Source: Marasmius tenuissimus (taxonomy: Eukaryota; Basidiomycota; Agaricomycetes; Agaricales; Marasmiaceae). From it: a DNA stretch of 64,000 nucleotides. How positions within the stretch are numbered: the stretch's first letter is position 1; each line of letters begins with the position of its first letter. Under the pieces are notes generated by a model. The model searched no databases, was not told the DNA's origin, and saw only the letters and a list, made by a program, of their open reading frames with translations. The stretch lies in NCBI GenBank assembly GCA_029532415.1, contig JAQOTA010000069.1, positions 1 through 64,000 of the forward strand, written 5' to 3'. Positions 54,221 through 64,000 of this stretch are shown piece by piece. Made by a program: the position numbers and the translations under genes.

Positions 54221-57200
54221 ATGCATCAATATGTTCAGCCCACTCTAGTCGACCAGCACGACGATTCCGTCCGTGTTCAAGACTGGGTCACGCAACACTA
54301 CCTCCTACCAGAAATTTCCACGAAAATCAACGAAAACCGACAGCCTCAACAGATCAGCATAGTCAACCCATCTTTTGAAGATTTCACATCCTCAAGCTCA
54401 TCAGCAGCCTCTTCTACTCCTGCCTTGGGCACCGTGTCGGGCGACGAGGAAAGGCATTTGAGGGACGAGACGGATGTTGATAGCGATCTCGACTTTGTTT
54501 ACCACGCTCTTCCACCTATTACTTTCAAGCGGGGGAGCCATATTGATGATAGCAGCGAGAGTGAAGCGAGTGAGGAGCAGCATTTGGCAACAATGAGGAC
54601 GGACAAGGTCTGTGATCATATTTTCGATGAAGTTCTCACCTTTTGACGCGTCTTATTTCGCGAATTCGTGTAGCCTTTGCCATTACCGCCTCCCGCAAGT
54701 CCTTTAGCGAATCATTCTCCATCACCGTCCGTGTCAGTATTCGTGCCAGAGTCTTCACGGTCCAGAAAGCCCTCGATCGTATCGCTCTCCGGGTACCATC
54801 TTCCCTCTTCCGTTCAGATCTCTACCTCCCCAGCATCCTCTCAGCCATCGCCTCGCTCTTCACATGCTTCGCTGTCGCGACAGTCCAGCTTCAGTAGTCA
54901 CATTTCCTTAAGTCGACTTGTGGGCGGTCATGGGCGTCAACACAGTCTCAATCACCAACCGAGTTTACCACTTCTCTCCCCCAGCGCGTCTTCAACACTG
55001 TTTGAGGAGGACGATAACCTGGTGTTTAAGACTAGCAAATCCTCTCGTCGAGGCTCAGCCCTTGGAGAAAAGCACGGGCATCACGGTGGACCTGACACGG
55101 TTGACTTGACCGAGCCTATCCCCGCTGGGAGCGGCAAAGCCATCGGTCAGCTTCCTCCAGACCTTTATATCGAGCGCTCTCTGTCACGGAATTCCCCTGA
55201 GCTCTCTAGGTCAGGGTCGGGGTCATCGCGGTCGTCTTCATTACGTCGCAAATCGTCTATCAGCTCGAAGGGATCCCACTCGAGTGGTTCTCGCAGAGGC
55301 ATCCCGCGACACGCTTCTGCCGGCAACCTTTTGAACGGATATTCACGCCCACCTGCACCGCATTCTCCATCACATTCTCATTCCCCATCTTTACCAACAC
55401 CTGTCTCAATTCACTCCCATCGGTCAGGCCTCTCGAATAGGTCATCCGCTTATAGTCCCCGAGGAGCATCATCCCATCTTGACGACGTATGGACAACAGA
55501 TCTAACCAGTTCCGTGCAGTCTTCCCCACAGTCCGCCACACAATCGACGGGAATAACCTTACTGGCTCCACCACCCACTGCAGCCTTGACCTCTACTCCC
55601 GTGTCTGCGATTGAACAGCCCCCCGTTGTAACACCTCGAAACCGCGATGCCGTTTACATCGACGCGGTGGACTCGGAAGAGGTCCAGCGTAGACTTGCAG
55701 CGTTAGTGTTAGCTTCCGGCGCTGTTGATACTGCAGATGGCGATGGCGCTGATATTTCGCCGGAAGTAAGTTTCTCCGCGCCCTGGGCAAACATATCTCG
55801 TTCTGATCAGAATGATTTCATTTCAGCTCCATGGCGAGGGACAGGACATCGAGTATTGTCAGAACGACATCCCGCGCTCACGTCAGGAACCTCCGTTCCA
55901 GTCAGGATTGACATCTCCAGTGTTGGATTCAGACGGCTCCCATGCACTTCAGGGGAAGGAGCAATCTCATTGGTCGCCATCATCGTCCAATGAGCATCTT
56001 CCGCTTTCGGCTCTGTCATCTGACTTGGCATTTGGGAGCGCCTTGGGCTTCCTGGTTCCCCCTTCTAAGCCCTTCAGAAACAAGGCAAAGAAGAACGCGG
56101 ATGATGCTTCATCCAAGAAAAGAAAGAGTCTGCTAGGTGGGAAAGGCAAACGGGAGACCGTGAGCGATGGTAACGAAGGTGCTGTCCAGGACGGAAGTGT
56201 CACGAAGCACCAGCGTCCACGTCTTGCCAGTTTGATTTCTCGAGCGATTGGCAGCAGTAATGGGTCCGATAGTGCTAAAGCAGCGTCTAGCTCTGTTCTA
56301 TCACCTTCGACGACATCAGTCACGACAGGTTCTAGTCCCAGTCCCCTTCCTGACTCGATGGCTGTTATCAATATTGCGCCTCAGGAAACCATCCCTTCTC
56401 CGAGGTTGAGGACTGCGAGCATGACCTCGATACAGACCGCAATACCTTCGATGTCCATCACACCCACTCCGACTTCCACCGGTTCCACTGAATCGCTCCC
56501 TTCCCCCGTGTCCCCAGCTGGTCAGACAAGAGCACGCTCTGCTTCCAACGCAACCAGACCTTCCCCTTTGAGGATAGAGGTGTTGCCATACGCGCCTCAG
56601 ACCTCCGCACCTACCACGGGCTCTACACCCACGCCCACAGCCGCCCCGTCTACTTCCGCCCCACTTCCTCCATCCTTAGCCAGAGGCCGCTCTATCTCTA
56701 TAACAGCAGGACCCACGCCTCCTCTTACTCCCATCATTACTTCAGGTCGCATGAGGTCGGAATCCCAGGCCTCGTCAACGTCAAACGTGTCACGCTCGTC
56801 GAAATCTACTGTATTGACCACAGACTCTCACACCACTACCTCTACGTCACGATCATCGGTATCTCTCAGTCTCCTTTGCGATCAGTTTCCTTCGCCAGGA
56901 GAGAATGGAGACGATTCAGAGCTCGCCTCGGTGGTCGAGGAGAAACATGCTTCGTACATCTCTGATGATGATGAAAAATCTGGTGGCTCAGATTTGGATG
57001 ATGGGGCCTATTATGTGAAGGCATTTGAGAGGAGTTACAAGAGTAAGCTGCGGGAAGCGAAGTCGATAGAGTTCGAGCCTCAGCAGGATGGCGATATCAC
57101 AGAGACTGAAGAGGTTCCCGAAAGGAAAAGGGCCTCACGGAAGTCGATATCCTCGAAGCGCTCGTCAAAACGTTCATCACGACCTCCATCCACTTCCAAA

Positions 57201-58512
57201 ATCACACTCCCATTCCCCCTTCCTATCTCGCCCCCTCCATCTATCTCACCTTCACCTGTCTTACCGCTACTGACCCCACCGCCCATGGATGACCTTCTCG
57301 GCGATGATCCCTTCGCAGCTGCCTCCCCCACCATCCTCAGTCCAAACACAAGTGCCGCTCCTTCCCCGGTCCAGGTGACGATGGCCATACCACCAATTCC
57401 AGAGTCGAGTACCACCCATCCTTACCCCTCGCATTCATTACAAGCTTCCCGAAGCATGAATGCCCTCTCACAAATGGGTATGGGAAGTACACCCAAAGCC
57501 AGCACATCCGCATTGAATGATTACAGCAAGGCACGGTCACTCATGAGCCCCGGGGACTTGCCCCCATCGAGAGCCTGGGCTACGCAAGACGGGGTTACAT
57601 CTCCTGCCCCCTCAAGCTCCTCCAGTAGCAGGACCATAGTCCCTTCGAAATCAATGCCAACAACACCAACTCGTGGTGGCGGCGGTCGTTCATATAACCC
57701 AACGCTGACTGCTCCGACTTCCCCTGGCCGCAAGACACCTACCAAGAGCAAATTACGGATGTCAATGTCTGGCCTCGTCTCTCGCCTCCATTTGGGAAGT
57801 TCGTCAAGTCGTTCTCGTGAGTCAGCTTACTACGGTGTGCCTCTTCCGCCTCCGACTCCCGGGGAAGAGATTATTCCGGAAGTCCCATTACTGCCGACGC
57901 CTATCTCCCCTCCTACCGAGGTCTTCCCCGATCCTTCTCGAGAAGCTCATTCGAGGATATCGCAACGTGTTTTGGGTGAGGATGAGGACGCCGAAGATAT
58001 CGATGACGGCGTTTACGAACCGATGTCGCCTATTGGGGTTTCCGTGCCTCATGTCGAGTATGCGGCCAAGCGGAAGAGTTTGGGACTCGGAGGTGGCGAT
58101 TCAACGGCTAGCCGACTTTCGTTGTCGTACATCAGAGCTAAGAAGCATAGGCTGATTATGGGTGGTGTCCCGGTTAACGATCGGAAGGCACTCGAGGCGG
58201 TCTGTGAGTGGTGTAAGGTGAGGCTTTATCGTGGTTTGTGCAGCTAGGTTTGGGTACTAACGATTTCCTTTTTTTCAGTCCTTTGGTGAAATTCGTCAAT
58301 GTATTCGCAAGTCGAATGGTGACCTTCAGGTGGACTTTAAGCGCGGGAACATCGTGGACGCGGTATGTGGAGAACTCTTGCCTTCTTCGAAATTGTTGCT
58401 TATGGCGTCTGTTCAGATGGGTCGTGCCTATACCTGTCATATTGAAGGTGCGGGCGATGTCTCGGTGACCTGGTACACAGGCAAGGACAAGTCGGCCAAG
58501 CAAGAGTCATAG
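54221..58512 (+). CDS. Large Ser/Pro-rich protein with conserved-looking C-terminal RRM-like domain
   Basis: 1,367 residues from four exons: 54221-54607, 54674-55765, 55827-58217 and 58279-58512, with frame preserved at every join. The N-terminus (MHQYVQPTLVDQHDDSVRVQ; DWVTQHYLLPEI) looks folded. About 1,100 residues of Ser/Pro/Thr-rich disorder follow, including basic patches (SKKRKSLLGGKGKR; KRASRKSISSKRSSKRSSR) and many SP/TP sites, suggesting kinase control (inference). The last ~90 residues are well structured: KKHRLIMGGVPVNDRKALEA, VCEWCKSFGEIRQCIRKSNG, DLQVDFKRGNIVDAVCGELL, then GAGDVSVTWYTGKDK. That pattern fits an RRM-type alpha-beta fold (LIMGGVP as RNP2-like, DLQVDF as RNP1-like), which I infer rather than recognise. 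It is probably an ordinary conserved gene of this lineage; role unknown. Confidence 0.7.
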
Positions 58513-60924
58513 TTCACGCTCGCTCCTTTGCTCGTCTTCCGCGACAGACAAAAGTTATCGAACTGCTTTCTTGTTCATATTTTTCTTGCTTCAGTTTTCT
58601 TGCATCATATCTTATCTTGCTTCATCATCACCTAGACGAACTCGCGTGTTTATTTTTGTATATTGCTTTTTTTATCATTCCCTTATTGTCCATAGACTTC
58701 CCTTTCGCTTCGTCTCCTCATCCTGGACCGTGCTTTCAACCAAGGTTACGAGCTACGGTCATGTCGGCGAAGGTACCCCAGTATGTTCTCAATCATTTCT
58801 CGTCTGTTTAAACTTCCAGTCCTGACCTTGTGCTCTGATCTAGATCCTCTTGATCGGAGAGGTGGTCTCGACTGTTTATACAGTGCACCGCCAACCGACA
58901 ATCCCTTGTCAACAATTCAGCAAGCCGTCCAGTATTCAGTCAGTCGCTTCGGACACCCACCACCGATACATATCATGCACATCTTTTTCCCTCACGCAGC
59001 CATTCGTCGTCACGGCATGCTTCTGTCATTCCTCAACCCTGCCCGCCACCAAACGTTCCACATGCATCTTTCTTGCTTCGCTGCTCCTTTGTAGGCGAAG
59101 TCCTTGAATAGGTACCACGTGAAAAACCGACGGATAATTTTGGGGTTCACGCGATGGTCGAACACTCATTCACACTTCCCGCTCTCACCCCCATGAAGTC
59201 TAATTCTTCTGAGGCTGATTCTCACATCGCTATCCCTCCCTCCACACGACACGCTGCCCTCCGTTGGGCAAAATCGACAATATCTATCCCCATCCAGACA
59301 TTCGTTCAATCATCTACTCGGATATCCTTTCGCCCACACCCTCGTTCATCTCTCGATTGAAAAACTGTACTACGACTTGTACCAACACACTCGTTTTGCA
59401 TTCTCAGGCATTCATTCACACTCATTTCTCATCATCATCCATCGATTATCTTCGGACAAACATATGCCTCTGTCCAGTGTCACTCATTTGTCAACATCCA
59501 CTCTCGTTCTCGCTTCTTTTTCCTTTTCCGGACATTCCTTCTTCCTTCTTCCTCTTCCTCTTCCTATGATGGGTTCCCCTTCCTGTTGTCGTACCCGTGC
59601 GTGTGTTTGTTTCCAGAAGTGTTTGTGTTTCGGTTTCCCTTGTGTTTCATTCTTCCCTTGTGCGGTTTCTTCCGCAGTTGTATAGGTAGTTCCCAGTGGT
59701 TGTACTGAATATCTGTGTGTTGCTGTAGCGTTTTTTCGTTCTACCTCCTACCTCCGCTTTGCCCGCGTTTGGGTTACTGTATCACATCGGACCATGCTGA
59801 CGTCTGTCGTGCGGCCATACTCATAATTTTGTTAGACAGTACTCTATCCGATATATCTTTCTGTTATATCTCTTATGACCGATAAGTGCGTGAACATGTC
59901 ATTGATTGACATAGATTTCAGCCTTATTCATGGTGGAGTACTTCCAAATTCGAGCATGCACTGGTACCAAGGGTCAAAATAAGAATAGATTGGGGGCCAG
60001 GTCTTTCTGAGGCTCTACACGAGCGTTCTGATCCACTTCTGATCGACGTTGACGATCGCTTGTCTCGATGTGCGAATTCCTTACTGCAAGTATTTCAGTG
60101 GCCTGTGTACAGATCCCCATTTTCGGGCGGTGAGTGTTTACTTGCCCCCAGAGTCTAGTGAAATTCACGATGTATATCTTCCGTCGCGGAAAACTGACTC
60201 ATGTCCGTTTCGCGAGTCGCAAGATATGTAGCATTTGGTCTCGTGGTGCAGTCTAAAGCTAAAGTTCCGAGTCCCGACTCGGTCTTTTTTCCCTCTTCGC
60301 GATGGTCTTTCGCACGGGAACTCAAAAACTGCCACTACTCCCTTATCCGACGTTCTGATACCAGGTCTTCGAACTTGAAGTCGGAGTCGGTTTCGGAACC
60401 GTGGTCGTATTTATTTGTGCGACGTCCCGGCGTGTATGTACACGTCCACACTGTTGACACACCGAGCCAAGAAGTACCAACAGCACCCGGGAGACCCTTG
60501 AAAAATAAGCCTTGATGAACATTCTATCGAAGGACCGAGAATAACGGTCTGTCGCGTTCGTATCCCTACGGAGAAACCATGGCTTAACACCGACCATGAA
60601 GTGTGCACGTACTCGGAGGCAATAAATGTGGGAGCCCGATGATCAGGTGGTTGGCAACGCTTGATGGTTTTAACGAATATCCGACGTCTTCTTGTGACTT
60701 GTGAGTGACTTTCTGTCGGTGGACGTTGGGTCAGATATGGACCCTTGTGGGTCCCAATTATTGTTAGTGGGTCTGCTCCGAAGGAAGTGCAGGACTCAGA
60801 CCTTGGGCAGGCAAAGCCTCGCCTTGAGTCGTAGAGTCTGAGGGAATTTGTTTGATTTGAGATATTTGACTACAGATCCTCAGTAAACGCCCCAAGTCGC
60901 CCGGCCGAAATAGTAAACCTAGGT
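58513..60924. other. Intergenic region
   Basis: 3' flank of the large gene (CT-rich) followed by 2 kb with no supported gene. Short plus-strand frames between 58.6 and 59.7 kb are Ser/Phe/His-rich products of CT-rich DNA. Confidence 0.4.
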
Positions 60925-61628
60925 CTAGTATAATGGTATGGCAAGGGTACCCAGAACCAATCCTCCGTTAATCATCGCCAAATTACCAGTCAACCGTCCA
61001 GTGAGAGCCACAGCGCCATTATGATTCCGATTCCGATTTCCCGCCCCACCTTCCTGTGATCTTCCTGTCGACTTTGATTCCGCACAGCCAGTAGAGACAG
61101 GCACAACAAACATTCCTCCCGGTACTGTCACTTGGAACTTATTCCCGTTCGCAGTAACTCTGGGTCCAGAAACCTCGACCACACATTCGGTAGCCTCGCT
61201 CGTATCGTCGGAAAAGTTGCCACATTTGATAACGACAGACCCTTCGCCCTCGATAGGAAGGTCTGTTAAACGGAACCCTTCCACCGAAACTACGTAGGTT
61301 GCTTGCACACGTTTTTCTCTTGTGTCTACGTATGTCGTCTCTGCGTCATTGGAGAAGGTCTTGGTACCGACTGGGATCGCAAAACTGTTTGTGAAGGTTG
61401 AGAAGCGCATGGTGGTCGGTTGTCCCATGTGGGATATGAGGGAGAGTTGTGCAGGTGCGTTTTGAGCTGCAAGAAGAGTAGCATAACTGATCAGTATGAG
61501 TGTACCGAGAGTGAGGGAGAGCGATTTGATGATAGGACGTACTCGGCAAGCACGGAAACGATGATCAGGCCACTGCTTATCAGCAAGCTGATCAAGACAG
61601 GAGCCGTCAAGCTGCTGGAGGCTTTCAT
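60925..61628 (-). CDS. Small secreted, possibly GPI-anchored protein
   Basis: I read two exons: 61628-61543 and 61486-60925, with a 56-bp intron (GTACGT...GATCAG). This gives 215 residues. The start MKASSSLTAPVLISLLISSG with LIIVSVLA is a good signal peptide. The alternative is a single open frame from 61794, which would put a hydrophobic stretch at residue ~90 and makes less sense. The mature part is beta-rich (TYVVSVEGFRLTDLPIEGEG; VVIKCGNFSDDTSEATECVV) with three cysteines (KCGNF, TECVV, TGCAE). The C-terminus has an Asn/Gly/Arg-rich linker and a hydrophobic tail (LAMINGGLVLGTLAIPLY), as in GPI-anchored wall proteins. Family not recognised. Confidence 0.6.
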
Positions 61629-61794
61629 AACACGCAAATGAAGTCCTGTACTCTTTGATAAGATTTAACCAGTCCTGAACAAGGACCACGTTGAAGTTGA
61701 AGTTGAACTTAGTATTATTGGACTCCATGACGTTGTCGAAGTAGTTCTTGGATGAGGAAAGGTACGAAGATATTGAACACTTCGCGTTGTTCAT

Positions 61795-63454
61795 GACATA
61801 GCAAAATGAACTAGTTGAAACAGCCCTGCGGGAGTGGGCCGGGTCTCAAGGGCAGTTTTCTTGAGAACGATCATGGTGAACCACAGCCCGTCGCGTCCGA
61901 CGCGTCCTTGTTATGATTGTAATCGGGACTCGGCCCGAGCCGAGCCGCTCACGTGAGAGGATCAAACATCACCAAATACCCTCTCAACGCAAAAGCTCAC
62001 GCCGCGACTTCCTCTTTTCTACAACTCATTTCACGGACTCGCATTATTGTCCCCCTACGATGCCTTTTTCTTCAATTCATAGGAGCCTACTGCTTGTCCA
62101 AGATTGATTAGGGCGCCTCAGCTGGAGCGAACTCTAGCGTTTGACGCGGTCCGAGGAGGATTTGGAGTTGTGTTCCTTACCAGAGGTGCTACATATACGA
62201 TACGTTTTCTTTTCTCTTCTTACTTGGCAGTTATCGTCTTGCTCTATTTTTTGTTTGCTTGTATTATCCAGACATCGAGAATTATATCCGTGTTAAAGCA
62301 CAGGATATATGCGCGCTACAATCATACACGTTCCATAAGATCAGAGGAGTGTCTTCTGGGTTACTCGAGCTATCCAGCACGTTGCTATCTTTGTTCATGT
62401 GAACTTGTCGCCCCAGTCTGTGTCATGCCGGATGTAGCCATCCGAACCGAAGCCAGCCAAACACTGAACCGTGGTCGAACATTCAGCAATACCCAATGTC
62501 AGAGCTTCGGGGTCTATAGAGGATTCATGGATATCAGGCTATCCCAGCTGGACAGTCGAGTCAAGTTTTGAGCTGATGCTTCTGCCCAAGACCAACAATT
62601 ATGTTTCGGTAGGCCCACAGAGTTGGGCAATGCTTCATTAGCTATGGGACCTACTTTATTGCGAGTGGCGAGGGCTGAATGTTGAACGTCGAATGCCGAC
62701 TGAATTCCGAATGACCTGTACGGAAGGTGAGCACATCTCCCCCATTACTCTCCGCAAAAACTTTGGTCTGATCTCTCTTTCCATAAGCTCAGAGACCAAG
62801 TCTCTCTAACCTGATCTTCAAGCGAGGACACGTTCCACTGGTATTTACTCGCGGTACGGTCACTTTGTTGCTGGAACCTGATCAAGCAGCCAGGCCTGGG
62901 GGGAAACGACGAACACCGGACATTCGTCGTGAAGCCAGAATGAATGAAGGATCCGTGCTGGCCTCCAGGTAAGAATATGCCCAGTGACATCCAGGGACCA
63001 GGGTGGCCCCAGTGCTTTCTGACGTGGGCGTATTGATCCACATTTCGTCGACAATGCTGGGCGGAGAAGAGCCTTTGGCCCGCAGTGATTATCATGAATC
63101 CTGGCACTGTAGGCTATCTGCCGGATGGACATTCGGTTCAACAAGCTTGGACCCATCGAGACCCATAAATCCACGTGGCTCAGTGGTCCCAGAACGCGAG
63201 GTTTTTGTTCCAACTGTCTAACGAACCTTTATCAGGGCTCGAATCGACCCTCCTGCTTACACAACTACGGGTTTTGCATATCCGATTGAGTTATTCGTCC
63301 TCAGTTAAACGCTGACGGTGGGCCGTCCAATCTCCGGGCATCGCTACCACGGGACGAGACTTCCCGCGTGTATTCCCGCTACTGACGTAAGGAAGTAGAA
63401 GGGTATTTACCGTGGTGAAAAAAAAAAGCTCGCTTCGTGAGAATTCTGCCTTTT
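61795..63454. other. Intergenic region
   Basis: No gene supported. A plus-strand frame at 62104-62571 has one hydrophobic segment (FLFSSYLAVIVLLYFLFACI) but no start context or homologue that I recognise. Confidence 0.35.
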
Positions 63455-63686
63455 GGCGCCCACAACGTGACCAACAGACGCCGTTCATCCTCGAAAGCGC
63501 CGTCCAAGCGCCATAACACTCAAATCTAGCGCCATCCATACAAATTTAAGCGCTACTCCGTACTGAATTTCTCTCGATGCAAGGGGGGAAGAATGACAGC
63601 TCGCCCATTCAGTCAGTGAGGCTTGGCGCGACAAAAATTGGCGCCATGTCAGCCCGTTAAGCGCCATGTCAATCTTATAAGCGCTG
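63455..63686. repeat. Array of GCGC-core motifs (AAGCGCC / TTGGCGCC)
   Basis: About nine copies of a GCGC-core heptamer in 230 bp: AAGCGCC at 63495 and 63506, TAGCGCC at 63527, TAAGCGCT near 63547 and 63678, TTGGCGCC near 63454 and 63639, TTGGCGCG near 63623, and TTAAGCGCC near 63658. Several are followed by ATGTC or ATCC. The same GCGCC/GGCGC word ends the arms of the tRNA hairpin at 10595 and 10763. Possibly subterminal motifs of a DNA transposon. Confidence 0.5.
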
Positions 63687-64000
63687 TCCCTCGCTGTCCT
63701 GGATGACTCTGCCACAGCGCAGCTTTCTGTTGGGTCTTCTTAAGCACTCAGAAGCTGCTACTCGAACCAAGATTCAGCATGATGATAACCATCATGCACC
63801 TCTCAAGCACAGCGTCTTCGAGAGCCATTAGAGACTCCAATTTTAACTTTGGGTAATTACGAGGAGCCGGCCAAAGGCTGGGTGACGAGTAATGCTCTCT
63901 GTTAGCATTCGTACTCAACATCTGACTAGCATGTTCATGAGTGTATCCGACTCATCACAGTACCAAAAAACAGGCACAATATCAATGGAGTTGCTTCCAA
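63687..64000. other. Right edge of the window
   Basis: Nothing recognisable; a feature could continue past the end. Confidence 0.4.

Noticed and set aside
55260..57751. Minus-strand frames opposite the Ser/Pro-rich gene
   Set aside because: Antisense of Ser/Pro codons stays open by composition; the plus-strand model has clean splicing and a conserved-looking end.
61629..61794. Upstream extension of the secreted-protein frame
   Set aside because: A start at 61628 with a 56-bp intron gives a proper signal peptide and keeps frame; the extension would bury the hydrophobic stretch.

Overview
The window looks like nuclear DNA of a filamentous basidiomycete (Agaricomycetes). Genes are split by many 50-60 bp GT-AG introns, and the recognisable families are ones expanded in mushroom-forming fungi: a KDZ transposase with a CxC2 cysteine cluster, Spt5-like multi-KOW proteins, F-box proteins with an N-terminal coiled coil, NACHT P-loop receptors, a seven-transmembrane receptor-like protein and a Ty3/gypsy-type Gag. 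There is no sign of bacterial gene organisation.

Layout. 0-6.3 kb: a broken fragment of the RNA polymerase II largest-subunit gene (RPB1), then an apparently intact KDZ transposon bracketed by two copies of a ~50 bp repeat. 6.4-10 kb: a 1,149-residue multi-KOW Spt5-like protein. 10.5-10.9 kb: an intron-containing tRNA gene sitting in the loop of an 89-bp inverted repeat. 11.3-15.8 kb: two paralogous genes of an unrecognised nuclear-type family, tandemly duplicated together with flanking DNA. 17.2-19.8 kb: a many-exon gene with a basic C-terminus, unrecognised. 19.8-20.9 kb: a pyrimidine-rich region full of GTTCAC repeats. 20.9-23.7 kb: a gag gene with no pol. 23.9-31.5 kb: mostly non-coding, holding a ~650 bp dispersed repeat (two copies), a stop-broken secreted-protein relic and an intact F-box gene. 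33.1-37.7 kb: two tandem NACHT genes and a possible C-terminal partner. 38.2-39.1 kb: a basic low-complexity protein. 41.0-42.7 kb: a seven-transmembrane receptor-like gene. 43.2-47.5 kb: an F-box pseudogene beside an intact paralogue. 47.6-54.2 kb: gene-poor, probably decayed. 54.2-58.5 kb: a 1,367-residue Ser/Pro-rich protein with a conserved-looking C-terminal domain. 60.9-61.6 kb: a small secreted, possibly GPI-anchored protein. The right end shows only short motif arrays.

The genes do not form one pathway. The left third is a transposon- and repeat-rich accessory region carrying nuclear proteins related to transcription. The middle is a birth-and-death region of fast-evolving recognition-type families (F-box, NACHT, 7TM). 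The right part looks more like ordinary chromosome. The most unusual signals are a ~10-bp GTTCAC-based minisatellite scattered through introns and intergenic DNA of the left third, the tRNA gene inside a near-perfect hairpin, and the RPB1 relic close to an Spt5-like gene. Exon boundaries were read by eye from splice signals and frame continuity; no database search was possible.
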